NCBI GenBank assembly: GCA_902633585.1
Contig: CACPGZ010000002.1
Coordinates: forward strand, 57,808 to 121,807
DNA length: 64,000 bases
Source: an uncultured Pelagibacteraceae bacterium
GTDB taxonomy: Bacteria > Pseudomonadota > Alphaproteobacteria > Pelagibacterales > Pelagibacteraceae
Direction of reading: 5' to 3'
A model generated the notes under the pieces. It saw only the letters and a list, made by a program, of their open reading frames with translations, made no database searches and was not told where the DNA came from. Below, piece by piece: positions 26,223-35,336 of this stretch (positions are counted from its first letter, which is position 1; each line of letters opens with the position of its first letter). The position numbers and the translations under genes are program-made.

Positions 26223-29093
26223 TTATGCTGCATCTTCTTTAAATTCATCCATGCTAGGACATGTGCAGAAAATATTTTTATCACCATAAACGTTGTCTAC
26301 TCTTGCAACTGGTGGCCAAAATTTATTTACTTTCAAAAATTTAGCTGGATAAGCAGCCTCTTCTCTAGAATACTTGTGTGTCCAATTATCAGAAGCTAAC
26401 TCAGTATCAGTATGAGGAGCGTTTTTAATTGGATTATCAACTTTATCAAATTTACCAGTTTTAATTAGATCAATTTCTTGTTTAATCTTAATTAAGGTGT
26501 CACAAAACCTATCTAGCTCAGACAAGTTCTCACTTTCTGTAGGTTCAATCATCATTGTTCCAGCCACTGGCCACGACATTGTTGGTGCATGAAAACCAAA
26601 ATCAATTAATCTTTTTGCGATATCTTCTTCAGTGACTCCCGTTTCTGATTTGATTGACCTAATATCAATTATACATTCGTGAGCAACATTACCATTTGAA
26701 CCTTTGTATAAGATTGGATAATGATCTTTCAGTCTTTCAGCAATATAATTTGCATTTAGTATCGCAACTTTAGAAGCTAGTTTTAATCCCTCTGATCCCA
26801 TCATTTTTATATACATCCAAGAAATTGACAAAATACTTGAGCTTCCCCATGGAGCAGCAGACACAGCTCCAATTCCTGTTGCTGGACCACAATCTTTCAC
26901 AACTGGATGATTAGGCAAATAAACTTGTAGATGTTTTTTACATGCAATAGGTCCCATACCTGGTCCACCCCCACCATGAGGGATACAAAATGTTTTATGT
27001 AAATTTATATGACAAACATCCGGACCAAAATTTCCAGGTTTAGCGATACCAACTAATGCATTCAAGTTTGCCCCATCCATATAAACTTGCCCACCATGCT
27101 TATGAATTAGTTCACATATATCCATAATTTTTTCTTCAAATACTCCGTGAGTAGATGGATATGTGACCATCAAGGCTCCTAAATTTTCTGAATGAAGCTC
27201 TGCTTTTTTCTTTAAATCATCAAAATCAACATTACCTTCTTTATCACAATTAACTACAACCACTTTCATTCCAACCATTTGTGCACTAGCAGGATTGGTT
27301 CCATGTGCAGAGCTTGGTATTAAACATATGTTTCTATTTTTTTCACCTCTATCTAAATGATATTTTCTAATTACCATTAGTCCTGCATATTCGCCTTGGG
27401 CACCTGCATTTGGTTGAAGTGAAACTCCCGAAAAACCAGTAATTGATCTTAACCAGTTTTTTAAATCAGTGAATAATGTTCTATATCCCTCCATCTGCTC
27501 AATTGGTACAAATGGATGGGGCTCAGCTAATTCTCTCCAGGAGATAGGTATCATTTCTGCAGTGGCATTTAATTTCATAGTGCAAGAGCCTAACGCTATC
27601 ATGGTTCTGTTTAAAGCTATATCCTTATCCTCTAACTTTTTAAGGTATCTGAGCATTTCTGTCTCAGAACGATATGAGTTAAAAACAGGATGTTCTAAAT
27701 ATTCAGAAGTTCTCAGTAAACTTTTTGGTAAATTGGGTAAACTTACTGTTGGATCTTCTTTTTTTATGGATTCTGCTGCATTAAAAATTTTTAATAGTTG
27801 ATTTACTCTATAAACATTTTTCTTCTCATCAAAAGAAACAGCAAGCATTTCAGGGTTTACTTTTCGAATATTAACTTTTTGATTTAAAGCATTTTTATAA
27901 ATTTGATTAGTTTTTTCTTTGGTAATAATTGTAACAGTATCAAAAAAGTAATCAGAATATATTTGATATCCAGATTGTTTTATTTTATCAGCGAAATTTT
28001 TTGCTAATTGAGAAACTCTTTCAGAAATTTTCTTAATTCCATCTGGACCATGATAAATAGCATAGGCTGCTGATACTATGGCTAACAATGCTTGAGCGGT
28101 ACAAATATTACTTGTAGCTTTGTCTCTTCTGATATGCTGCTCTCTAGTCTGTAGAGACAATCTATAAGCCTTGTTTCCATGCCTATCTACTGAAACGCCA
28201 ACTATTCTACCTGGCATAGATCTTTTGTATTCATCTTTTGTTGCAAAAAATGCTGCATGTGGTCCTCCATAACCCATTGGAATACCAAATCTTTGTGAAC
28301 TACCAACTGCAATATCAGCGCCAAGTTCTCTCGGTGTTTTAAGCTTTGCAAGCGCAAGAAGATCGCAAGCTAAAATAGCTTTACCATTTTTTTTATGAAT
28401 TTTGCTTATTGCCTCGCTTGGATCTTTAATATCTCCCAAAGTTCCAGGATACTGTAATATTCCACAAACTATATCCTCTTTTAATTGTTCTAAAACTTTA
28501 TCTTCATTTCCAACAAGAACTTTGAGACCCATAGGCCCTGCTCTAGTTCTTATAACCTCAACAGTTTGAGGGTGACAATTTTCTGAGACAAAAACCAAAT
28601 TACTATCACTTTTATCAAGTCTATAACTTAAACCCATAGCCTCTGCTGCCGCTGTACCTTCATCGAGTAAAGATGCATTTGCAATATCCATTCCTGTAAA
28701 ATCAACAATCATTTGTTGAAAGTTTAAAAGCATCTCCAGTCTTCCTTGAGCCACTTCTGGTTGATAAGGCGTATACGATGTGTACCAGCCTGGATTTTCC
28801 AATATATTTCTTAAAATTACGTAAGGTGTGTATGTACCATAATAGCCCATGCCAATAAAATTTGAGTAAATTTCATTTTTTTTAGAAATTACTTTTAATT
28901 TTCTTAATGCTTCGTACTCTGAATTAGACTCACCAATATTAAGTTCACCCTTAAACTGTATTTTTTCCGGAACAGTACTATTAATTAAATCATCTAATGA
29001 TTTATAATTTAATTTTTTTAACATTTTAGATTGATCTTCTTCAGATGGACCAATGTGTCTTTTTATAAAATCTTTTTCAGAATTATGTAACAT
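26223..29093 (-). CDS. gcvP: Glycine dehydrogenase (decarboxylating), P protein
   Basis: PLP-dependent decarboxylase of the glycine cleavage system, passing the aminomethyl group to lipoyl-GcvH. The 956 residues represent the fused single-chain form with both halves: FIKRHIGPSEEDQSKML at the N-terminus, and in the second half the PLP-lysine site HINLHKTFCIPHGGGGPGMG. The C-terminal NVYGDKNIFCTCPSMDEF is typical. It overlaps the gcvH stop by one base. No break or missing motif seen. Confidence 0.97.
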   Translation of the reverse strand: MLHNSEKDFIKRHIGPSEEDQSKMLKKLNYKSLDDLINSTVPEKIQFKGELNIGESNSEYEALRKLKVISKKNEIYSNFIGMGYYGTYTPYVILRNILENPGWYTSYTPYQPEVAQGRLEMLLNFQQMIVDFTGMDIANASLLDEGTAAAEAMGLSYRLDKSDSNLVFVSENCHPQTVEVIRTRAGPMGLKVLVGNEDKVLEQLKEDIVCGILQYPGTLGDIKDPSEAISKIHKKNGKAILACDLLALAKLKTPRELGADIAVGSSQRFGIPMGYGGPHAAFFATKDEYKRSMPGRIVGVSVDRHGNKAYRLSLQTREQHIRRDKATSNICTAQALLAIVSAAYAIYHGPDGIKKISERVSQLAKNFADKIKQSGYQIYSDYFFDTVTIITKEKTNQIYKNALNQKVNIRKVNPEMLAVSFDEKKNVYRVNQLLKIFNAAESIKKEDPTVSLPNLPKSLLRTSEYLEHPVFNSYRSETEMLRYLKKLEDKDIALNRTMIALGSCTMKLNATAEMIPISWRELAEPHPFVPIEQMEGYRTLFTDLKNWLRSITGFSGVSLQPNAGAQGEYAGLMVIRKYHLDRGEKNRNICLIPSSAHGTNPASAQMVGMKVVVVNCDKEGNVDFDDLKKKAELHSENLGALMVTYPSTHGVFEEKIMDICELIHKHGGQVYMDGANLNALVGIAKPGNFGPDVCHINLHKTFCIPHGGGGPGMGPIACKKHLQVYLPNHPVVKDCGPATGIGAVSAAPWGSSSILSISWMYIKMMGSEGLKLASKVAILNANYIAERLKDHYPILYKGSNGNVAHECIIDIRSIKSETGVTEEDIAKRLIDFGFHAPTMSWPVAGTMMIEPTESENLSELDRFCDTLIKIKQEIDLIKTGKFDKVDNPIKNAPHTDTELASDNWTHKYSREEAAYPAKFLKVNKFWPPVARVDNVYGDKNIFCTCPSMDEFKEDAA

Positions 29094-29473
29094 TAGGCAT
29101 TATTCTCCTTTGCAAATTTATCATATTCATCTTTGTTCATTAAAGAGTCCATTTCAGATTTATCTTTTATTTTTAATTTGAAGAACCAAGCAAAATTTTC
29201 AGGGTCTTGATTTATTTTGGATGGATCATCTAAAATTTCTTGATTTATATCTACAACCTCACCACTCACTGGAGTATAAACATCACTTGCAGCTTTAGTA
29301 GACTCTACAACTCCTGCTGTACCATCTTTTTCAACATTAGAACCTTTTTCCGGTAGCTCTGCAAACACAATATCTCCTAGCATCTCTGTTGCATGCTTTG
29401 TTATGCCGATTGTTGCAACATCACCCTCTAATTTTATCCATTCATGCTCTTTGGAATATTTCACTTCACTCAT
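29093..29473 (-). CDS. gcvH: Glycine cleavage system H protein
   Basis: Lipoyl carrier protein that shuttles the aminomethyl group between GcvP, GcvT and the dihydrolipoyl dehydrogenase. The 126-residue product has the start [33 protein letters not shown], and the lipoylated Lys in [19 protein letters not shown]. Length is normal. It overlaps gcvT by 4 bases and gcvP by 1, so the three are coupled. Confidence 0.97.
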   Translation of the reverse strand: MSEVKYSKEHEWIKLEGDVATIGITKHATEMLGDIVFAELPEKGSNVEKDGTAGVVESTKAASDVYTPVSGEVVDINQEILDDPSKINQDPENFAWFFKLKIKDKSEMDSLMNKDEYDKFAKENNA

Positions 29474-30576
29474 TGATTTACTCCTTTTACGTAACTTTTT
29501 TTATAAAATGGTAAACTGCAAATGTTTGCTGCATATTTTTTACCTCTAACCTCTAAAAATACTTTAGTATTTTTTTTTGAAAATTCATTTTCTACATAGC
29601 CCATTGCTACAGGTCCATTTACACTTGGCCCAAATGTACCACTAGTAATTTCTCCAATATGAACATCTGATTGGTTGAATATTTTTGTTTTTTCTCTGGC
29701 AATTATTCTTCCCTCAGGTTTAATCCCAACTCTTATTTTGGTGACACCATCATTTAATTGTTTAATAATTATGTCCGAACCAATAAAGTCACCTTTGGAA
29801 ATTCTTTCTTTTGAAATTGCCCATTTCAAATTCGCTTCAACTGGGGTTTTATTTTTATCAAGGTCATGACCATACAAGCATAAGCCAGCTTCTAATCTTA
29901 GAGTATCTCTTGCTCCTAAGCCTGCCAATTTAGATCCTTTATTAATTAATTCTCTGGTCAATTTTTCTGCAAAGTTATTTGGAATTGATATTTCAAAACC
30001 ATCTTCACCTGTATACCCAGATCGAGTAATGTATACTATCTGATTATCAAATAAGAACCAGTTTCCAGACATAAAATTTAAATCTTTTACCCCATCAACA
30101 ACTTCATTTAAGATTTGCGATGATTTAGGTCCCTGAATTGCTATTAAAGATCTATTTTCATCCAAAACCATTTTGTACTTTTCTTTTAAAAGTTCCTTTA
30201 AAAATTTAAAATCATTGTCTTTACACGCTGCATTAAGAATTATTAAAAAACCTTCATCAATTTTTGTAATGATTAAATCATCTTGTATCCCAGCATCTTT
30301 ATCCATTAAAAAGCTGTACTTAGAGTGATTTAATTTCAAATTTTTCAAATCTAAGGGAAAAATTTTTTCTAAATCTTTAATTAATTCTTCACCACCATAA
30401 ATAAATAATTGACCCATATGTGAAACATCAAAAATACCAGAGTGATTTCTTGTGAATTTATGCTCCTCTACAATACCTTCAGAATATTGGATTGGCATAT
30501 GATAACCTGCAAATTCAACAAACTTTGCATTACAATCTTGATGTAATTGGTAAAGCGATGTTTTTTTTGTTTCCAT
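29470..30576 (-). CDS. gcvT: Aminomethyltransferase, T protein of glycine cleavage
   Basis: Transfers the methylene group from aminomethyl-lipoyl-GcvH to tetrahydrofolate, releasing ammonia. The 368-residue protein has [31 protein letters not shown], the folate-binding Asp/Tyr region [12 protein letters not shown] and [20 protein letters not shown]. It is the first gene behind the tandem glycine riboswitch; GAAGGG stands 7 bases before the ATG and could be the element the riboswitch controls. Confidence 0.97.
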   Translation of the reverse strand: METKKTSLYQLHQDCNAKFVEFAGYHMPIQYSEGIVEEHKFTRNHSGIFDVSHMGQLFIYGGEELIKDLEKIFPLDLKNLKLNHSKYSFLMDKDAGIQDDLIITKIDEGFLIILNAACKDNDFKFLKELLKEKYKMVLDENRSLIAIQGPKSSQILNEVVDGVKDLNFMSGNWFLFDNQIVYITRSGYTGEDGFEISIPNNFAEKLTRELINKGSKLAGLGARDTLRLEAGLCLYGHDLDKNKTPVEANLKWAISKERISKGDFIGSDIIIKQLNDGVTKIRVGIKPEGRIIAREKTKIFNQSDVHIGEITSGTFGPSVNGPVAMGYVENEFSKKNTKVFLEVRGKKYAANICSLPFYKKSYVKGVNQ

Positions 30577-30596
30577 ATTAACCCTTCGTACCCATC

Positions 30597-30735
30597 TGTA
30601 TATTTGCCTGAGAGTTTTGCTCCTTCGGCGAGAATTAAATCTCTTTCCAGAGTTAATATGCTACGGTCCTTTTTGCCTGAGAGATTCCTGGGTGGTTGCT
30701 CCTTCGGCGCTACGATAATCTGTAGTCTCTCCCGT
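30597..30735 (-). promoter_or_regulatory. Tandem glycine riboswitch upstream of gcvT
   Basis: Read on the minus strand, two copies of the glycine aptamer core are present: the first (about 30660-30735) begins GGGAGAG and contains GCGCCGAAGGAGCAA and TCTCTCAGGCAAA, the second (about 30600-30657) contains CTCGCCGAAGGAGCAAAA and CTCTCAGGCAAA. This double CGCCGAAGGAGCAA...CTCAGGCA layout is specific to tandem glycine riboswitches, which turn on gcvT expression when glycine is abundant. Only about 20 bases separate aptamer 2 from the start codon, so control at ribosome binding is more likely than a separate terminator. SAR11 bacteria are known to carry such switches. Confidence 0.95.
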
Positions 30736-30741
30736 AAATGA

Positions 30742-30770
30742 ATAGTCCTATAAGTAACTTAAAATGTCAA
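30742..30770 (-). promoter_or_regulatory. Promoter of the gcvT riboswitch transcript
   Basis: On the minus strand TTGACA (30765-30770), a 17-base spacer and GACTAT (30742-30747), placing the start about at the first G of the riboswitch. The consensus -35 box contains the TGA stop codon of the upstream DMT gene (30767-30769). The -10 is a weak match. Confidence 0.6.
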
Positions 30771-31648
30771 TTGGAAACTATTTCTTTAGGTTTTTTTAAA
30801 AGTGTGTAAAACTGCAATAATACAGCAAAAAGTATTATTGCACCTCCTATCAATCCATATATTGAGGGTATTTCACTAACAAAAAGAAAAGCCCAAATAG
30901 GACCAAGAACAGATTCGGATAGCATAATTATTCCAACCATTGCGGAAGGAGTTGTTCTAGCACCAATGGTTATAAATATAAAACCAAAACCTATTTGAAA
31001 AAATCCAGCTAAAAAACCTAAAAAAATGTCATGTGGTGAAATCATTATAGTCGGTGAAAGTGATAAACCAATGAGACATGAAGTTATACCCGCAACAAAC
31101 TGCGCTGGAACCATATCAACTGATGGAAATTTTCTTACAATCATTATCAAAACTGCAAAAGTAATTGGCATTGTAAATGCTGCTAAATTTCCAGATAATT
31201 CACCTGGAGATAAAGAATTTCCAACCATTATTAATACCCCAGACATTGCTAAAATTATTGAGATTAATGTTATTAAGTTAATTTTTTCTTTTAAAAAAAA
31301 AAAACCGAATATTGCTAAAAATAAAATTTGAAGAGATATGATAAAATTAGTGTTGGCAACTGTAGTATTGTACATTGCAAAAACATAACCACAAAAACCA
31401 ATAGATAATATTAATCCACCGATAAAACCTGGTAATCCAGAGTTATAAAAAGAATTCAAAACTTTACTTTTGTAAGTGATAATCAAAAAAGTTAGGACAG
31501 TAAGAGAGAAAAACAAGGATCTCCAAAATAATATCTGCCATAACGTTGCTCCCTCAAAAGATTTAACTATTAGTCCACCAAAGCTTAAACTTAGAGCACC
31601 TAAAAAAATGAGTAATGGACCAGGTAAACTCTTTAAAATATTCATCAA
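30767..31648 (-). CDS. DMT superfamily permease (EamA family)
   Basis: Ten-helix transporter, 293 residues, with two EamA halves (FLKEKINLITLISIILAMSG and LSESVLGPIWAFLFVSEIPS). Its ATG overlaps the pxpC stop as ATGA, so it is cotranscribed and probably cotranslated with the 5-oxoprolinase genes; a role in moving 5-oxoproline, glutamate or related amino acids is a fair guess but not shown by sequence. The stop codon lies within the -35 box of the gcvT promoter. Confidence 0.85.
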   Translation of the reverse strand: MMNILKSLPGPLLIFLGALSLSFGGLIVKSFEGATLWQILFWRSLFFSLTVLTFLIITYKSKVLNSFYNSGLPGFIGGLILSIGFCGYVFAMYNTTVANTNFIISLQILFLAIFGFFFLKEKINLITLISIILAMSGVLIMVGNSLSPGELSGNLAAFTMPITFAVLIMIVRKFPSVDMVPAQFVAGITSCLIGLSLSPTIMISPHDIFLGFLAGFFQIGFGFIFITIGARTTPSAMVGIIMLSESVLGPIWAFLFVSEIPSIYGLIGGAIILFAVLLQFYTLLKKPKEIVSN

Positions 31649-32589
31649 ATTTGAGAAATTAAATTTTGAGTTTCTAATTCATACAGTTTAAAGAGGTTTT
31701 CTGCACTATTTAAATCGACCTCTTGAAATTTGACTCTTGAGCCAGGTGTTAATTGAACTAATTTGTCATAATCAGCACTTATAACTACACCAATCTTGGG
31801 ATAACCCCCAATAGTGCCATGATCTGAAAGCATTATAATTGGATTAGCATCCGCTGGCACTTGTATTGCCCCCTTAATTAAACCTTCAGATCTAATATTG
31901 GTATCAACAATATTTTCTATTTTTTTTCCTTCTAATCTCATTCCCATACGGTCAGATAATTTAGAGACTTTAAATTCATTTTTAAAAAAAATTTTTTTGC
32001 CTTCTTCGGAAAAATAATCAAAATTTGTTCCTTTAATAACCCTAATATTTTCTATCTTTGTATTAATATAATTTAATTTTTTATTTACAAAGTTTTGATT
32101 AATTTCTTTGACATTAATTTTTTGATTATCAGATAACTTTTTTCCATTATTAGAACCTATATTTGCTTTTGTATTTATTGAACAACTTGACCATTGAAAT
32201 TTTAAATCAAACTTACCACTTATTGCTAGATATCCATATACAGATTTATTTGTTGATATAATATCTAACTCATCATTATTTTCTAAAATAAAAGATTGGT
32301 AACATTCTCCATTAATTAAATTATTACCTTTTTTAATTTTAAAAGTAACATCACCTGTGATAGCAATATTTAATTTGTCTCCATGATATTTTAAATGAGG
32401 ACCCTGATAAGCAAATTCTATCACAGGATAATTATGATTATTTCCAGCAAGTTTATTAGCTAATAAATAACTTCTATTATCCATGGCTCCACTAAATGGA
32501 ACCCCTATATGATAAAGGTTACTTCTTCCAAGATCTTGAAAAGTCGAATTAATACCAGCTCTTATTATTTCAAAATAATTTTTACTCAT
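31645..32589 (-). CDS. pxpC: 5-oxoprolinase subunit C (biotin-dependent carboxylase-like)
   Basis: Subunit of the ATP-dependent 5-oxoprolinase PxpABC, which hydrolyses 5-oxoproline to glutamate. The protein has IIRAGINSTFQDLGRSNLYH, the family opening, GVPFSGAMDNRSYLLANKL, and IMLSDHGTIGGYPKIGVV near the C-terminus. The reading frame is open to 32640, but the ATG at 32589 gives the canonical N-terminus and overlaps the pxpB stop by 8 bases. Length is then 314 residues, normal. Confidence 0.92.
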   Translation of the reverse strand: MSKNYFEIIRAGINSTFQDLGRSNLYHIGVPFSGAMDNRSYLLANKLAGNNHNYPVIEFAYQGPHLKYHGDKLNIAITGDVTFKIKKGNNLINGECYQSFILENNDELDIISTNKSVYGYLAISGKFDLKFQWSSCSINTKANIGSNNGKKLSDNQKINVKEINQNFVNKKLNYINTKIENIRVIKGTNFDYFSEEGKKIFFKNEFKVSKLSDRMGMRLEGKKIENIVDTNIRSEGLIKGAIQVPADANPIIMLSDHGTIGGYPKIGVVISADYDKLVQLTPGSRVKFQEVDLNSAENLFKLYELETQNLISQI

Positions 32590-33256
32590 GATAACTTTGA
32601 TATTTCTCTTTTGTAATTCTTTTAAATGAGACTGAATCACCTGGATTAATTAAATTAGGCTCTCTTTCCTTAGAACTATTAAAAATATTCAGAGGAGTAT
32701 TACCAATAATATTCCACCCCCCAGGACTTTCAAATGTATAGATATTCGCAAATTGCTCGGTTATGCCGATTGAACCTTTTGGTACCTTAACCCTAGGAGT
32801 GCCAAGACGTTTAGCTCTTAAATTTTTTTCTAAATCTCCAAGAAAAGGCATTCCTGCGATAAAACCTGTCATATAGCAAAAAAAATTTTTTTCAAAAAAA
32901 CTTTCATATATTTTTTCCTCTTTCATCTGAAGTTTTTCTTCTAGCCTTTTTATATCTAATGAAAAATTTTTCTCACAACAAACAGGAATTTCAAACTTTT
33001 TATTTTGAATAATATCATCATTAATAATTTCAATGTTATCAATGATTTTTTTGAGTTTATTAAAATTAATCTTTTTTAGATCAAAAGAAATAATTAATTT
33101 ATTATATGATGGAGTAAGATTATTCACTCCTACAATATTTTTATTTTGAATAGTTTTAAAATATTTTATTACTTGACTATTAATCTTTCTATTTACTTCT
33201 TTTCCAAAATCACAATATAAAGCTGCGTCACCAAGATTTGATATATTTTTTAACAT
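32582..33256 (-). CDS. pxpB: 5-oxoprolinase subunit B
   Basis: Partner of PxpC, related to KipI. The 224-residue protein contains VPVCC-like PVCCEKNFSLDIKRLE in the centre, FCYMTGFIAGMPFLGDLEK and the signature LGTPRVKVPKGSIGITEQF, with PGGWNIIGNTPLNIF near the end. The N-terminal half is more divergent than usual and very Lys/Asn/Ile-rich. It is divergent from pxpA with a 21-base gap and coupled to pxpC. Confidence 0.92.
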   Translation of the reverse strand: MLKNISNLGDAALYCDFGKEVNRKINSQVIKYFKTIQNKNIVGVNNLTPSYNKLIISFDLKKINFNKLKKIIDNIEIINDDIIQNKKFEIPVCCEKNFSLDIKRLEEKLQMKEEKIYESFFEKNFFCYMTGFIAGMPFLGDLEKNLRAKRLGTPRVKVPKGSIGITEQFANIYTFESPGGWNIIGNTPLNIFNSSKEREPNLINPGDSVSFKRITKEKYQSYHE

Positions 33257-33267
33257 GCTATGTTATA
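33238..33267 (+). promoter_or_regulatory. Compact divergent promoter between pxpB and pxpA
   Basis: Towards pxpA: TTGATA (33238-33243), 18 bases, then an extended -10 TGTTATACT (33259-33267). On the opposite strand the same bases read TATAAC (33260-33265), a possible -10 for pxpB. The two -10 boxes overlap, so one site may open both ways. The -35 for pxpA lies inside pxpB. Pattern-based. Confidence 0.45.
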
Positions 33268-33277
33268 CTGAAGAATA

Positions 33278-34057
33278 ATGAGTATTGAAATTAATATAAA
33301 TTGTGATTTAGGGGAAAAATCTAAACATCATTCCAATAAACATGATCCTGAATTACTTGAGATTGTCAATTCAGCAAATGTAGCATGTGGTTATCATGCT
33401 GGTGATGAAGAAACTATGAATACAATTGTAAAAATATCAAAAAAAAATGGTGTTAGTATTGGTGCACATCCATCCTTTAATGATCCTGAAAACTTTGGTA
33501 GAGAAAGAATGAATCTATCTGACTCAGAGATAGAAAAATTAATTATTGATCAGTATGAAATTCTTCAGACAATTTCATCTAAATATGGTAAAAATGTTAC
33601 TCATATAAAGCCACATGGTGCTTTAAATAATATGGCTTGTGAGGATATTGATTTAGCCACAACGTTAGCAAAAGTAATTAAAAAAATCAGCCCAAATTTG
33701 ATTTACTTAGTCCCAACTGGATCTAAAATGGAACATGCTGCTAAAAAATTAGATATGAAAGTAGCTTGTGAAATATTTGCTGACAGAAACTATGAAGACA
33801 ATGGAAATCTTGTGTCAAGAAAAAAGCCCTATGCCTTAATTACAGATCCTGAACAAGCTAAACAACATGTTTTAAAGATGGTCAAAACTCAGTCACTTAA
33901 TTGTCACAGTGGAAAACAAATACCTTGTGAAATCGACTCCGTGTGTATACATGGAGATAATTCAAGTTCTTTAGAAACAGCTAAGTCAATTAAAACTAAC
34001 TTGCTAAATAACGGATTTAAACTTAAAACACTAGATAAAATAAAAAAATTTATATGA
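33278..34057 (+). CDS. pxpA: 5-oxoprolinase subunit A (LamB/YcsF family)
   Basis: The LamB/YcsF-family subunit of 5-oxoprolinase. The 259-residue protein starts MSIEININCDLGEKSKHHSN and shows SANVACGYHAGDEETMN, GAHPSFNDPENFGRE, HIKPHGALNNMA and CIHGDNSS, all highly conserved. It is divergent from pxpB-pxpC, so the full complex is encoded around one 21-base regulatory gap. It overlaps the following TPR gene by 4 bases. Confidence 0.95.
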   Translation: MSIEININCDLGEKSKHHSNKHDPELLEIVNSANVACGYHAGDEETMNTIVKISKKNGVSIGAHPSFNDPENFGRERMNLSDSEIEKLIIDQYEILQTISSKYGKNVTHIKPHGALNNMACEDIDLATTLAKVIKKISPNLIYLVPTGSKMEHAAKKLDMKVACEIFADRNYEDNGNLVSRKKPYALITDPEQAKQHVLKMVKTQSLNCHSGKQIPCEIDSVCIHGDNSSSLETAKSIKTNLLNNGFKLKTLDKIKKFI

Positions 34058-34545
34058 TTAAACAATTACTTTTATGTCTTGCAGTTTCTGCTTTTTTAAT
34101 TTCAAACTCGTTTGCTGCAGGATCAAGTGATAGCAGCTCTTCTAATACTGAAACCAAATATGATATGGCGGTAACACATATTAAGGTAGCAAAAAAATTT
34201 GAGGAAAAAGATAAAATAGAAAAAGCGAAAAAAAGATATGAAAAAGCTCAAAAGCTACTTCTTCAATCAAATAAAAAATATCCAAACAAAGCTGATACAT
34301 TAAATTATTTAGGTTTCACTACTCGGAAACTTGGGGATTTTGAAAAGGGTGAAAAGTATTACTTACAGGGTTTAAAAATCGACCCTAAACACATAGGTAT
34401 CAATGAATACCTTGGAGAGTTATATGTAGCAACAAACAGACATAATCTTGCTGTTGAAAGACTTGAGGTCCTTGCGGGATGTAATTGCAAAGAATATGAT
34501 GATTTAAAAGCTATAATAGCTGGTAAAAAGGTTTCAAAATATTAA
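34054..34545 (+). CDS. Secreted tetratricopeptide-repeat protein
   Basis: The 163-residue protein has a signal peptide (residues 1-21, ending SNSFAAG), a Ser/Thr-rich linker, then at least two TPR-like helix pairs, including LNYLGFTTRKLGDFEKGEKY and YLQGLKIDPKHIGINEYLGE. Likely a periplasmic scaffold or adaptor; the partner is unknown. It overlaps pxpA as ATGA. A 9-base AT-only hairpin (34542-34550 with 34564-34572) follows the coding end. Confidence 0.8.
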   Translation: MIKQLLLCLAVSAFLISNSFAAGSSDSSSSNTETKYDMAVTHIKVAKKFEEKDKIEKAKKRYEKAQKLLLQSNKKYPNKADTLNYLGFTTRKLGDFEKGEKYYLQGLKIDPKHIGINEYLGELYVATNRHNLAVERLEVLAGCNCKEYDDLKAIIAGKKVSKY

Positions 34546-34602
34546 TTTATATTTAAATACAACATAAATTAACTAATATAAGTTCATTAATAAATTGCTA
34601 AA

Positions 34603-35214
34603 TTGTTAGAAGATTCACTCATACTATTACAGATTATTTTTATTGATATTATCCTGGCTGCAGATAATGCAATTATAATTGGCTTAATCGCTGCAAACTT
34701 TGTGCCAAAAAATAGAAAATTGATTATTTTTTGGGGTGTAGTTGGTGCGCTTGTTTTTAAAGTAATCTTTGCTGTTTTTGCAACTTACCTTTTCCAATTT
34801 TATTGGATTAAAATCATTGGAGGGCTTCTGTTAATATGGATTGTAAATGATTTAAGAAAAGATTTATTTGAGATTAAAAAAGTTAAATCACCAACCAAAA
34901 AATCAAGTGAGCCATCTTTTATAAAAAGTATTTATAAAGTTCTTTTTGCAGATATAACAATTAGCTTTGATAATGTCATAGGTGTTGTGGGAGCTGCTAA
35001 AGGAAATTTTGGTTACATGATGTTTGGACTTATTTTATCAGTTGTCTTAACAGGTGCGCTTGCAACCTATCTTGCAAATTATATTCAAAAACACCTCTGG
35101 ATTGCCTATATTGGTTTAGGTTTTATTTTACTTGTTGCATTACAGCTGATTATCGGTGGATTAAATGATTATGGTGTCCTATCGATTAATGAAACCTTCA
35201 AAAAATATTTTTAA
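34603..35214 (+). CDS. TerC family membrane protein (YjbE-like)
   Basis: Integral membrane protein of 203 residues with a TTG start. Two acidic motifs in membrane helices are visible, DIILAADNAIIIGLIA near the N-terminus and LFADITISFDNVIGVVGAA in the second half; these Asp-Asn motifs are typical of the TerC/YjbE group, some of which export manganese or help load metal onto secreted proteins. Substrate here is unknown. Between the two motif regions is a cytoplasmic Lys/Ser-rich loop (about 90-106). Confidence 0.85.
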   Translation: MLEDSLILLQIIFIDIILAADNAIIIGLIAANFVPKNRKLIIFWGVVGALVFKVIFAVFATYLFQFYWIKIIGGLLLIWIVNDLRKDLFEIKKVKSPTKKSSEPSFIKSIYKVLFADITISFDNVIGVVGAAKGNFGYMMFGLILSVVLTGALATYLANYIQKHLWIAYIGLGFILLVALQLIIGGLNDYGVLSINETFKKYF

Positions 35215-35336
35215 CTATATCATTTGCTGGTAAAATAACTATTTTTAAGCAAAATTAAATAATTTGCTTATTGAAAGTTTCTAAAATTAGTTTTTAATTT
35301 AGTTTTTAAAAAATTATTAACAATAAAAGGATAATA

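Noticed and set aside
27469..27801. Plus-strand ORF of 110 codons inside gcvP
   Set aside because: Antisense of a highly conserved gene with no recognisable motif.
30547..30741. Plus-strand ORF over the gcvT 5' region
   Set aside because: It lies across the glycine riboswitch, which explains the conserved bases; no family resemblance.
31026..31331. Plus-strand ORF of 101 codons inside a DMT permease gene
   Set aside because: Composition is that of an antisense membrane gene; the minus-strand EamA protein is clearly the real one.
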